Positions 37,343-51,600 of a stretch of DNA of 64,000 bases are shown piece after piece (the first letter of the stretch is position 1; each line of letters begins with the position of its first letter). The position numbers and the translations under genes are program-made. Under the pieces are notes generated by a model. It made no database searches and had not been told where the DNA came from. It saw only the letters and a program-made list of their open reading frames with translations. The stretch is from Oryzias latipes. Taxonomy: Eukaryota; Chordata; Actinopteri; Beloniformes; Adrianichthyidae. The stretch is taken from assembly GCF_002234675.1 (NCBI RefSeq), contig NC_019864.2:16261582-16325581 (forward strand). The letters run 5' to 3'.

Positions 37343-40249
37343 CCCCTCAACTTACCTTTTAAACTCTGAAATTCACGCTCCAATTTTTTCCTCAGCTCAA
37401 CTTGCTCTATCAGCTGCTTCTGTAGCTCCTCTAAAAATCAAATAAAATAGGGATGGTTAAGGAAAACTAAGGAAAAAGGCCTGTCACTATCTATACAGGG
37501 CAAGATTAGTCTTTTTTTTCCCGAATCAGGGTTATGTGAAAAAAAACAGTTTTTGTAAATGTGAAAAGTAGACAAAAAATAAAAATATTTTTAGAAAACT
37601 TCATCCACATCTGGCTGTATTTTTTATTTTTATTTTACCATGTAGAAGAGGTTGTTAGTGAAGGTTAATTAGAGGTCATTTAAACTGCATTTACACGGTG
37701 ATGTCTGAGCAGAGCTTCGCCCCTCAGGCAGAAGAGTGGTGGATGACACACAGGGAAACAATTACATGCATTTGCTTCTTCAGAAAAACAAACACACAAA
37801 ATAATAATAATAATAATAATGATAATAAACAGAAATAGGTTACAATTAATGGTAATAATAAAGGTGGGATTCTTACCTTTTGCCAGATTTTGGATGTCTC
37901 TTTGTGCTGAGAGAACTCTGACAGGAGCGTCTTTGCCTGAATATAAATATACCCTTGGATTAAACTAATTAATAATAATAATAATAATAATAATAATGAT
38001 GCATACCTTCATCTGTGTCTCGGTGGTTCTCCTCGAGGCTTTGTCCATTAAAAGCTTTCGTTTCCACCTCCTCCACTGTGGAAGACGGCTCCTCTTTACT
38101 TGCACTCTCATCTTAAGAGAAAATAAGTCGATGTGATTTTTTCCCCCCTCTTTGATTTTATTCTAGAATGTTTTTTTTTTCATTTCTCTCTTTTTGAAGA
38201 ATAAATAAAAACAGGCTGTCTAACCATTTGTCGTCAGAACAGCCGTCAGGTAACTCGTGGGTCTGAACTGATAGGGACTGCTCCTTTGTTGCAGCTCAAC
38301 CCTCTCCGGCGTAAAAACCTACAAAAAGAGACAGAATTGCTGCTTTTGTAAGCCTAAAAAATTGATGCTATTTGAAATGAATGTTGAGTTTATTTATTTT
38401 ATTTATTTGACTTTGTGTGGAGGCTTAATAGTGAACATTAAAGACAAGAACACACTCTTCTGCACGATTAGAACCCCAAAATGCAACCACTTGGAAAAAT
38501 AAAATAAATCCAAGGAACTGTTAGTTTTTTATCGCTGCAGTTTCATTTGAAGCCACTCACTGCTGAGAAGGGTGCAGGTATGAGGCGCTCTGTCAAGTGT
38601 TTGTTCTGCACTTCTCGGTCAGAGGAGGGGGCCACGATCTCCCCCTGGCCCTCCTGCTGCGCACCTCTGGAGTCTGAGTCCGCACCGTGCGCCACTGGAG
38701 GAGTCCGAGGACACGCCGCAGACAAAAGCCGCGAGTTCTCCTCCTCTTCCTCCTCCTCCTCTGGAGTTTTGTTGGTCTCCACGTCCACATCCGGCTCCCC
38801 GTCGCTGTCCACGCACGGAGACGCCGACCGGTAGCTCGAGCTCTCGCTCAAGAAGTCGGGCGACAAATAACCGTTGTAGGCGCTCCTGTTTCCGTACAGT
38901 TTGGCGATGCACTCGGTGTCTTTGATGACGGGCCTGAATGCGGACACGTAGCTGATTTTTCTCGGCGGGAGGGTGACCCCCTCCACCGGCCTCCCCTCAT
39001 CCCCGGACTTGTCGTCTTCGTTACGGGTGGACTGCGTGCTGGAGCAGCGGTCGTTGTCCACCATGCTGTCCTTGGACGTGTTGGTGCTGCGGTCGCTGCT
39101 CTCAGAAATGTCCACGTCTGCGGGCCGGGGGGGACAGAGCAACTCCGGTGGGGGCTTGTGTGCAGTTTGTGGGTACGGGGGCATGGGGAGCGGGCCGGCC
39201 GCGGGCCAGAACATGGGGAAGGAGTGATAGGCGCTGTCCTTGGTACCAGGCCACAGGACCCCGGGCAGACCGGCTTTGCTCTGCTCTCCCATCATGCCAT
39301 CTTCCTTCTTCTGGCACAGGCCGAACGCCGGAAAGCCGTATGGATGAGGGAAGAGAGGCGGGGGGATCTTCTGCAACATCCCAAAGCTTTTACTGGGTAC
39401 CGGGATGACCGGGTAACTGCGCGTGCTCGTCATAGCACCCCGCGTGTCCTCGCGGCTCAGGATCTTTACGGGCACCTCAGGTGAGTCACGCGGGTGGTTG
39501 GGGCCTTGTGACTTTAAGGGGGAGCTGGACTCCGAGCCACCCCCCGGCATCGTTCTCTTGCGACTACCCCCGTTGAACATGGCCTTCACATCCTCCCACG
39601 CGTGTAATATATCGGTGGAAGAGCTTTTGTCTGTTAATTTGAGATGTCGTCTCCAAGAATTAAAGTTGGCGGCGTCCGGCTGCGTGTACTTGGACTCCGG
39701 CGTGCGGTGGGAGTGAAATATGAACTTGTTAGGGGAGAAATACATGTTGCAGTAGGAGCACTTGATGCACTTGGCCCTGGAGCTGTTGTATCGGGCCGGG
39801 ATGAAGCTGCCACGACTCCCCCAGGCGCACTCGTGGGACACGTCAAAGGCAAAATTTTCTGGAAGTTTGGGAGGCGAGTGGGCCCCCAGGAACGACTTAC
39901 AAAGTCTCTCGGCTTCGCGTTTTGTGATCATTCCGCAGCGCCTGGAGGAGATTGGCATCGCTCCGGCCCTGCGCAGGATCTCCAGCTGCACGGGGGTGCA
40001 CTGCACGCAGGTGATGCCCAGCGCCACGCGCCGGTTATGAATCTCGTTGTAACTGTAATTCTTCAACAAGGTGTTTGATATTTGTGCAAGGCAAAGCCGC
40101 TCCTGGCCATCAATCACCAAAGACACGATGGGTATTCCGTACAGAATTGTCTCTCCGACCTGGTTGGGCTTCAAGTTTGCAGATGGATATGAAAGTTCTT
40201 TGGAGTTTGGTGAGGAATTGGAGTCTCGTCCGGCGGGTATGGAGTCCAT
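35437..40249 (-). CDS. skor1: SKOR1 SKI-family transcriptional corepressor
   Basis: Coding exons (minus strand): 40249-38561, 38318-38225, 38111-38007, 37936-37877, 37430-37356, 35770-35696, 35534-35437; all GT-AG and in phase, 731 residues. The start is the ATG of MDSIPAGRDS, 17 bases inside the first coding exon, because a 5' exon ends at 40,571 and would not be in frame with it. Domains: SKI/SNO/DAC fold (about 31-125); SMAD-binding SAND-like domain (about 136-225) with C141, C161, C164, C167 and the FHSH histidines; a long Pro/Ser-rich middle with a run of eight Glu; a C-terminal coiled coil (about 640-700); and a conserved end with HHFSCKMLTPRHCTG. Human SKOR1 (about 965 residues) is longer mainly through Gly/Ala tracts missing here. 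SKOR1 represses BMP/TGF-beta targets and acts with LBX1 in dorsal spinal interneurons. About 22 residues of the usual coiled coil are absent. SKOR2 is less likely given the pias1 neighbour. Confidence 0.94.
37258..37337. repeat. (TA)40 microsatellite beside a skor1 splice donor
   Basis: Eighty bases of uninterrupted TA. In the transcript sense the donor of the exon 37430-37356 is at 37,355-37,354 and the array begins only 18 bases further on. Confidence 0.97.
37800..37828. repeat. (TAA)n microsatellite in a skor1 intron
   Basis: About nine TAA units, one changed to TGA, lie about 50 bases downstream (transcript sense) of the 60-nt exon 37936-37877. Confidence 0.9.
37968..37997. repeat. (TAA)n microsatellite filling a 70-bp skor1 intron
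   Basis: Ten TAA units in the intron between the exons 38111-38007 and 37936-37877. The intron is only 70 bases long; the array starts about 10 bases from the donor and takes up over 40 % of it. Confidence 0.9.
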
Positions 40250-40265
40250 CCTTGGAGGCCCGAAA

Positions 40266-40570
40266 GCTGGAAAGATGTTTAATATAACAATCATTCAAGA
40301 TTTTGCTTCATAAAACGTTTAATTTTACTTTTTTGACGATTTTTATAAGTTGTTATTTTATTTATATTTTTTATGTTTAAGGCTAATTTCTGGCACTAAC
40401 ATACATTTTTTCGCCGCTTGACTGCAACTTATTTTTAAACATTAGTGTCATATAAATAATTTGATATTTAGACAGCAAATCAAATGTCAAAAGAGGGCTT
40501 TTTAAAGCTTCATAACATAAAAAAGTTGACCTTGTCAACGACGCGCAGAAATCTGTGCCCGAAGACTCAC
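40266..40570 (-). other. skor1: skor1 first intron
   Basis: The donor GTGAGT follows CAGAG at 40,571 and the acceptor TTTCCAG ends at 40,267. The intron is AT-rich, in contrast to the GC-rich exons on either side. Confidence 0.7.
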
Positions 40571-40860
40571 CTCTGTTCGCGCAGCTCCCGCTCCGAAGTC
40601 AGTGACAGCGCGAGTGATCGACCGAATGCGGGAGCGACAGTCTGCGTTGAAGGGTGTAAAGATGTTTGCTTTAGGAATGGGACGCAGTTGTCCGTGCAGC
40701 ACCGCCTCCCTCCTCCTCCTCCTCGCTGTCCTATCTCTCCTCTGCGCGCTCGGAGTGCGCGGAAGCTTTGTGCTGCGCCACCAGCAGCTGCGCTGTCCTC
40801 ATGGCAGAAGGCTGTCGTAAGACAGAAAACGAGCAAAGGAAGAAAAAAAAAAGAAAGAAA
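40571..40860 (-). other. skor1: skor1 5' untranslated exon and promoter region
   Basis: A GC- and CpG-richer block ends at the donor at 40,571 (CAGAG before GTGAGT). It is open on the minus strand, but after splicing its frame does not join the conserved MDSIPAG frame, so it is best read as 5' UTR. A TGACAG word, the MEIS/PREP core, lies at 40,603-40,608. The upstream limit and transcription start are not visible. Confidence 0.55.
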
Positions 40861-40999
40861 CACAACTTAAGGCACTCCCACTCGTGAGGGCAACCACTTT
40901 AAAGTATAGATTCATGACCGGTGAGGATGCTCCGTGTTTAGTCCTTTGGCTGCCTGAGGGCCCCGTGTGGATGAAGAGATGCAAAACAAATATTTTTTT

Positions 41000-43900
41000 T
41001 TATTTTAAACTTCACATTTTTCTCCGTCTGGACCATTCGATTAATTATTGTGGATTTTTTTCCCTGCAAACCCGTGTTAGTGATTTTCTGCCTGCAGGAG
41101 GCCGCAGTGGGATTAAACAGCAGGGACCCACAGACACATTGTTGTGCGCCGGCAGTCAGGGTCCTCTGATGAATGCGGCCTGCAGGACTTCATCACGTGC
41201 TGGGTTCCCACGGCTTCACAAGCTTTTCACGGCCTCCACGCGTCCTGACAACAAGCAGCTGCTCTGAGGGTCACTCTGCCCCCGCTTTTGTTTAACCCCC
41301 CCCCCACACACACACACACATGCAGAATTAGAAGGAGTCACACTGGAGAACAATGTCTTTCATCCCAAATGAAGGACATTTAACTTTTGAATGTCAATAA
41401 ATGTTTGGGTTAATCATTTCCATCTGACCCGCGCGCTGATGTAATATTGATGAAGGTAAGAAGACACGTTCCCGTTGGCCCCATTGACTTGAGGGGGACA
41501 GAACATTAATGACAACCTGTCCGTAATCACGCATGACCATGAAGCAAAACGGCCTTGCTTATTTGAAACGTCAAATTAATTAATTTTATAAAAAGTAAAA
41601 TAATTAAAAATTATGTTTTTTAAAAGCAAAAACGAATTAAAAATTAAAGTGGCTAAACTAAAGAATTTCACTTTGACATATTAACAAAAAGCGGAAAAAA
41701 AATGAAATAGCGTGAGAGAAATATATTAATTCAAAACAAATGAATAAACACACCATGCAAAACTTTTGGGTTAAGTTTTAATTTGATTTGATTTGATTTA
41801 TCAGCTTATTTCAATAATTAATTGAAGAAAATGAAAAAAATCACAGATATCAAACTTAAAATGCATTACTAGAAAATATTATGATTATTAAATTAAAGTC
41901 AAGTGGAGTTTGATTTATTGCTTGAAAAGCAAAATGTCGAAAATTTCTCTCTTATTTTGGATTAGAAAAATCAATAAACCTGCAATTAAATGCTTAAGAT
42001 GCTAGGAGGGATTTAACGGAATTTCTAATAGACACATATTTTTGAACGAATTAAGAATGTATCTCAAACTGCATGGCCTTCGGTGAAAGAGTAACCAGAT
42101 CCATGTCTTCACGGCTACAGTCTTTTAACTGTTTGGCTGTAAATCACTAAAAGTCTGAATTTTATGAGCTTGATGAACATTTACTGTTGTTCTCAGATAA
42201 ACCTGAACCAAATAATTAAAATAAACAGACATCATGAAAGTTTATATGGTGAATATAAATAAAAATAACACAATATCAAGGGGTCTTAAGTAATTTTTAG
42301 CCAAAACTAAATATATTTATCTATATATATAAAGATATATATATCTATATAAAATAACTGATCTGAAGGCAAAGCGCCAGAGCTTATTCCACTTTTCTCT
42401 GCAAGAGGAAACAATTCATTTAAAACTGTCTGCATTAATCACAGTGCTGCATCAAAGTATGATAATCACCTGAACTCTCTATTAAAATAAAAGTGGCAGC
42501 CCAGGGGAAATCTTACCTTACTCTTTAATTGTTTTGAGGTTTTGATAGGCTTTTTAATCTAAGATTAATTTATGCATTCTTAAATAACTCTACGTATGAT
42601 TAATAAACTTGAAAATTAAAAGGAGACTGAAGCAATTATAACAAGTGGTTGGTCATCACCTCATTAGATGGGATTAGAAACAGGCAGTTTGTGAGTGCAT
42701 GTGTTTTCCTGATGGTGTGTGAAACAAAACAACAATTAAAGTGTAACAGCAGCAAAAAGAAGAAAAAAAGGTGTTTTATGGTGGTAAGTTGAAACAAAGA
42801 AACATTAATGTAAGCTAATAGGACACTGACTGCACAGTTCTTCTGGTCACGATCAGAGCAGGCGATTGTCAATCCTGAACGAGAAGGTCGACAGTGGAGA
42901 AAGACCAGATGTCTGAGAGGCCGCTGGAGGGACAGTGACAAAACAGAGAGACTTGCTAAATGGTTGCTAATGTGTAAACAAGACATCACCCCTCTCTTGC
43001 TGGGATGTTTATTTGTCTCCTAAAAGCCCGCCCCTGGGCCCTGACCCACACATCCTCCACCGCTAAACAGAACATTTTGTTTTTGGTGTGTGTGTGAGGG
43101 AGAGTAAGAGGGGAGAGGGGGTTCATCACTGCATCAAATGAGGCTGAGCATAGGGACCCTTTTGTCACAGGCAGGGACTCATCTGCCAATGGTGAGCTGT
43201 GAGGTCCTAGGGGAAGGCAGGAACAAAGGTGCTAAAAGGCTGTGTGACAATGAGGGTGCTCCGAGGAGAGCCTTCAAGAGTGGGACACAGGCTGCACAAG
43301 ACAAGCTGTTCCAATCACTCAGCAATTACTTTTTTGTATGATCCAGGGGCCTTGTGTGGGCATTCACAGAGAGAGAGATGCAAGGACACAAGCTGCGGTG
43401 TCTCTCTGAGCTTTGCCTGGAATATAGAACTGACCCAAAGCTGTCACGGCAGAAATGTTGAGCAAATCACCTGCTCCTCTTTTCTGTAAAAACTGAAAAG
43501 TCTGGAAAACTCAGCCTTGTGTAGCACCTTATCCACTCGGAAATAAATTTGAACAATCAGAGCCAGAGAGAATAAAAAATGATCTTCAAACTTCTCTAAG
43601 CAAAAAAAATGTCAGTCACATTAGTAATGATTTATTTAAGCTAAATTCAATATTTTGACAACACCTTGTATGTATAAAATAAAATTATAAATAATTAATT
43701 TTGCTCTAATTGAACAGTTTTATTTCTAATTTTCATTGAAATAATAAAAAGATCACAACAATATCAGTAATCTGAAAGTGGTGACCATAAAAAAACCTTA
43801 TGATGAGCTCCAATATTTCTTGTGTTTTGAATTTACAGCAGAGCACCATTAATTCATAAAAGTGTCTGTAAAAATGTAATCCTCACAATAACAATAATAA

Positions 43901-44820
43901 TAAAAAAGCCTGAAAATTAAAGGACTTTATGTAAGCTGAATGTTGCAATGCATTAAAAAAGATTCAAGAATTTGTCTACATCCAACCCTGAGCAGCTTCA
44001 GGAGTATAATGAGGAGTCAAGTGAGAATGGAATTATCGTAATGATAACAAAGGTCTGTGCTCCATAGCCTTGAGCTATATTGTAGGGCATTACCATAAAG
44101 ATGCGATGTGCTTGTATTGCAGGGTTTTGTGAGGGAGCAGGCCAAAGCGATAATAACTATTAGTAGATGACAGTGCTTTGTGGGATTCCAGCTGTGGAGC
44201 ACAAATTTCCATACAGATAGAATGGCTCTGGGTGGATGATATGCACGGGTGGGGGAAGGGAGGTGTTACTCCATAAACTAATGTCTCCACACATAGACAC
44301 TCATGGAGTGAAAGTGACAAATCTCAGCGCTGGACTCAGCGTTGGTGCCCCCCAGTTAGGCTTCAGGAGGGATGTGAGGGTCTCCGGCGCAAACAACCTG
44401 CAGGTCTCTATGGAGGAACTGTCCAGAGTGCTGGAACGGCCTGCTGCTACTCCACTGACAGCTCTCAAAGTTGGAAAGTGTAAAGTGTGTATCTGTGTGT
44501 GAACAGAGAACTAGAGATTTCCATCAAGATCACATGCAAGTGAGAAGGTGTGCAAAAAACTTGTCATCACCATGTCAGACAGAAATTAAATCCTGCATCA
44601 CTGAAAAAAAGAGGAAAAGCCTTTTCAAGGTTAAAAACTTTGTAAAGCACATATAGACAAGAAGAGATGTAGATGTCACTGATGTGAATAACAAAGTGTA
44701 ATGACAGTAAAACAAGGGTTTTTATGTTAATAAAATCTCAGATCTGAGATTAGACTATTTAAAAAAATAATGATAATCAAAACTTTAGCGATTTACAAAA
44801 TGACACAAATGTGTAAAAAA
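41000..44820. other. gene-free skor1 upstream region, proximal part
   Basis: No supported gene. 41,280-41,325 has a C-run followed by an AC run. 41,560-42,640 is strongly AT-rich; 42,640-43,520 is complex, repeat-free sequence. Confidence 0.45.
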
Positions 44821-44828
44821 ATAAATAA

Positions 44829-48180
<3,352 letters not shown>

Positions 48181-48182
48181 TG

Positions 48183-48620
48183 GTTAAAATATCGATCATC
48201 TTTTGATCTATTCTAACATTGATCCATGTAGCTTTTTAACTTTGATTACTCCATTTTAGCCAAATCAAAACCTGTGTCGTTTTCTTACGACAGAGTTTCT
48301 GCAGAGCTGCAGGAGTTTATTAAAAATTCGCCTCTGAGTTGTGGGTGGGATTGTTGAGGCGGAGTAAGCCTGCCCTCATTTTCCATCATCTCCTTGTCTA
48401 TACTCTCTCCAGCTAGCTTACACCTCCAACCTAACATTAGAGGTGAAACCAAAATGGTGTACAATATTGGAGCTATCCAGCTGTACAGTTTTTGGCCAAA
48501 GATGTTGAAGGTTAAAATTGTCTGTAAGTGGATACATCAGAATCGAGCAGAGCAGGCAGCTTGTGGTTTGCCGACTGCAGCAGCTGCGTCACTGCAAGTG
48601 TTAAGCTTTTTCAAATGACT
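48183..48620 (+). repeat. unclassified interspersed repeat
   Basis: Its left part is shared with 9,515-9,602. The following block (48,300-48,600), with GTGGGTGGGATTGTTGAGGC and a 74-codon open frame beginning near 48,394, resembles a repeat seen in many fish genomes whose class I cannot name. It is probably transposon-derived rather than a host gene. Confidence 0.5.
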
Positions 48621-51600
48621 TTTTTTTTTATCTGCTCCTGATTCACAACACTTTTAATAAATTAATACTCAGAAATGCAGTTTAATCTTAATTTTTTTTA
48701 ATACGTCTCCTATATTATGAGAAAAATGCCACAAGAACAAGTTAAAAACAACAAAAACACAATTGTCATCAGAATGCGTCTGTAAGCGCTGTTACACTGG
48801 CTAGTTGTTTGGCTTTCCTTTCAGGCTTTGTACTAATCCAATATGGATTTAGAATCAGTCCTGCAACAGTCAGAATATTAATGTGGATAGGTCTAAGCAA
48901 TTTGATTACCTTAACATATACAGTATAAAAGCATGTAAATGAAAAAAGTCTTAAACAATTTTAACAGTGGAAAATTGACAGTAGAACCAAACATCTTTAT
49001 CTTTTCTTAAACTGTTACTTAAGCAAAAGCTACATAAAAGCTAGCTGGTGTATCTTTGAATCATTTTTTCCATTTATTTTGTTTCATTTTACATTTTTCC
49101 TAGGCTCTTTATGCAACTTGCGTATAAGCTCATGCATACGCCGTCTGTTGCCCCGGCACAGCATCTCCTGCTGGCTCCCTCAGAGCAGCTTGGCTCGGGC
49201 CGGTGGCTTCAACCTGCAGGCAGCCACAGGACAGCCCATGCGGAGCTGTCTGCCACTCCTGTGCTTCATTAGGAAACAAAATATAAGGTTTCCACTCCAT
49301 TAGGAATGACTTTAGGAGTGAAAGCACATAAGACGCCGACTCACCTCATCAACAATGCATTGCAATAACGGCTGAGGATGAATGAGAGTGAGCAGAGAGG
49401 GGAGAGGAAAAAAAACAGCATTAGCCTGTATCCAATATCTTTACAGCAGAGTGGAATGGGGAGAAAAAAAATCATTAATGCAATAAAATGTGGTCAGATT
49501 AATCAAATGCCTCAAACTCTTATGAAAATATTCCAGGGAGAGAATTTTCTATTACATATAATGGTATCTAATCTAATACTGGCAGTTAAGGACTTGGGCA
49601 TCTATTTATTGTGAAACACAATTTAGGAAGTTTAAAGGGAAGCAGTGAAGCATGAGTGCCACATAGCCGTCAGGAACGTAGGCAGAGAGCTTTTGCTGCT
49701 ATTTTCTTTTTACCCAACTCATAAAAGCTTACTATTAAAGACAGTAGGTCGCTTGCAGTTTTCGAGGGAGGGATACACAGACACGGAGAGACAATTTGTA
49801 ATTAGCATGTCATAATCAAAATGACCCGCTCGGACACTTTATGATCAGCAAGACAAAATTGTTGCACCAGCAGTGGCAATCTGTGGACATGTGCTAACAC
49901 CATTAGGATAATGAAAGTACACAAATGTTAATAGCCAGCCTTTTTATATGGAGAAGGTGCTGAGGCACAATACTAATTTCACTCTGCGCTCTCACTAACC
50001 TGCAGGTCATGGGAAAAGGCTGAGAAGCCCACTATGCTGTTGCAAATGGTACAGATGAAAAAGAAGGAGAAAAAAAAGTGCTTTGGTCTTGTAAAACAAT
50101 CTGTGAAAAGTATCATTTCCCTGCTGCACATCTCCTGTGAGAGACTCCGTAGAAGATCTCATTTTCAATTAAAATCTCATTTGCTTGGAAGTTGAGATGA
50201 AATCATGTGAATTAGCTCACGAATTTGCATAGTGGGATAGCTGCCAGTTTGCAGGGGGACTAATTTTCCTTAAAGATTGATTTTTTTCTGCCTAAAAAGG
50301 ATTTTAGCAATGGTGCATGAGAAAACATCTACCAACTTTCGAGAAGCAAAGTGGATTTGAAGATGTAAGGGGGGGATAACAAATCTTGTGCATAGATACA
50401 CACTGAGAGCTTCCCTTACTTAGACAAAAGGTTTCTGCAAAATGTAAAATTACAATAACAAAAAAAAAAATCAGAAAAAAGGAGGCCACGTGGTAGTTGG
50501 GTTATTTCAGATGGATGCAACAAAACAGATCTCTTGAAATTAGGAAGGACATCCGAAAAGTGTTTATTTCTCTTTATTGATTCCAAACCGTCTATCCAAA
50601 AAATGCGTGTCCTTGTAATTTTTATGTTTATTTTTAAAAATGTTCACTTGCTTCATTTAAAAAATGCAGCACTTTAGTAAGGCATCTGTCTAGCCTCAGC
50701 TTGTCTACTCTGAATCCCTTGTTCGTTTTACAAGACCTTCTCTGACAAAGTGCTGCCGCTGTTATTGATTGATTCTCTCAATTAAATAAAGCTTTGCTCC
50801 CTCCACACCATGTAAATACCCAGAGACCCCCTATCCAACACAATATCCATTCTTCCTACATTGCTAGCATTATCAGTCTTCACGCAAAATTAATTCCCCC
50901 ACTACTGCTGAAATAACTATAATTGCAAACTACATAGAGAAATTGGAAAGGGGTTTTAATATACATTTCCAGGTGTATTCTCCATTTGTTCAAGTCAATA
51001 ACATTTTTCATTAACATTTGTAATAATAATAAAAAAAAAAAACAAGCTTTGTGCCTTATTCGTTTCCCTTTTAATTCAGAGATGAATTCACAACACTCTT
51101 CCGAAACTGTTATGAGCTACACTTTCTCATTTAATTTGGTTTACGTCCTGCAAATGAGATTAAAGCTGGCTATCCACTATAAAATATTTTAATTTACATA
51201 TTTATCAGTTGAATGAGCCATGACTCACAATAGGTGAGATGTTTTAAAGTGATTGCATGTTGATGCAACACCTTGATATAATAGATAATCAACATGTGGA
51301 TTAAAAAGAATGGAAATATCATCACTTTAAACTTTGCAGTTATCTTTTAATAGAATAGACTCAATGACGGTCCTTTCAGCTACTTCCAAACCAGCTCTCT
51401 GGTGAGAGCAGCAACAATTTTGGAAATGGACTAAAGAAAATGTAGTGCAACAGTAAATGTTCAAGGACTTTTAGGGATCCCTCCAGACAGGCTAAGACCA
51501 GAGTAAGATGCACCCATAGCTCCCCTTAATTCGCTCCTATCCCACTGGCTACGGAGCAGGTGGGCAGAAACCAGCATGGCTCGGCCTCAGTTGTTCTGAG

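Noticed and set aside
37066..37445. open frames of repeated Tyr-Ile on both strands
   Set aside because: They are translations of the (TA)n array.
38687..39484. 265-codon open frame on the plus strand
   Set aside because: It lies antisense to the large skor1 exon. GC-rich coding sequence often leaves the opposite strand open, and the translation resembles no family.
40567..40863. 98-codon open frame beginning with a hydrophobic stretch, minus strand
   Set aside because: It covers the skor1 5' exon. After the splice its frame does not join the conserved SKOR1 frame, so it is treated as untranslated.
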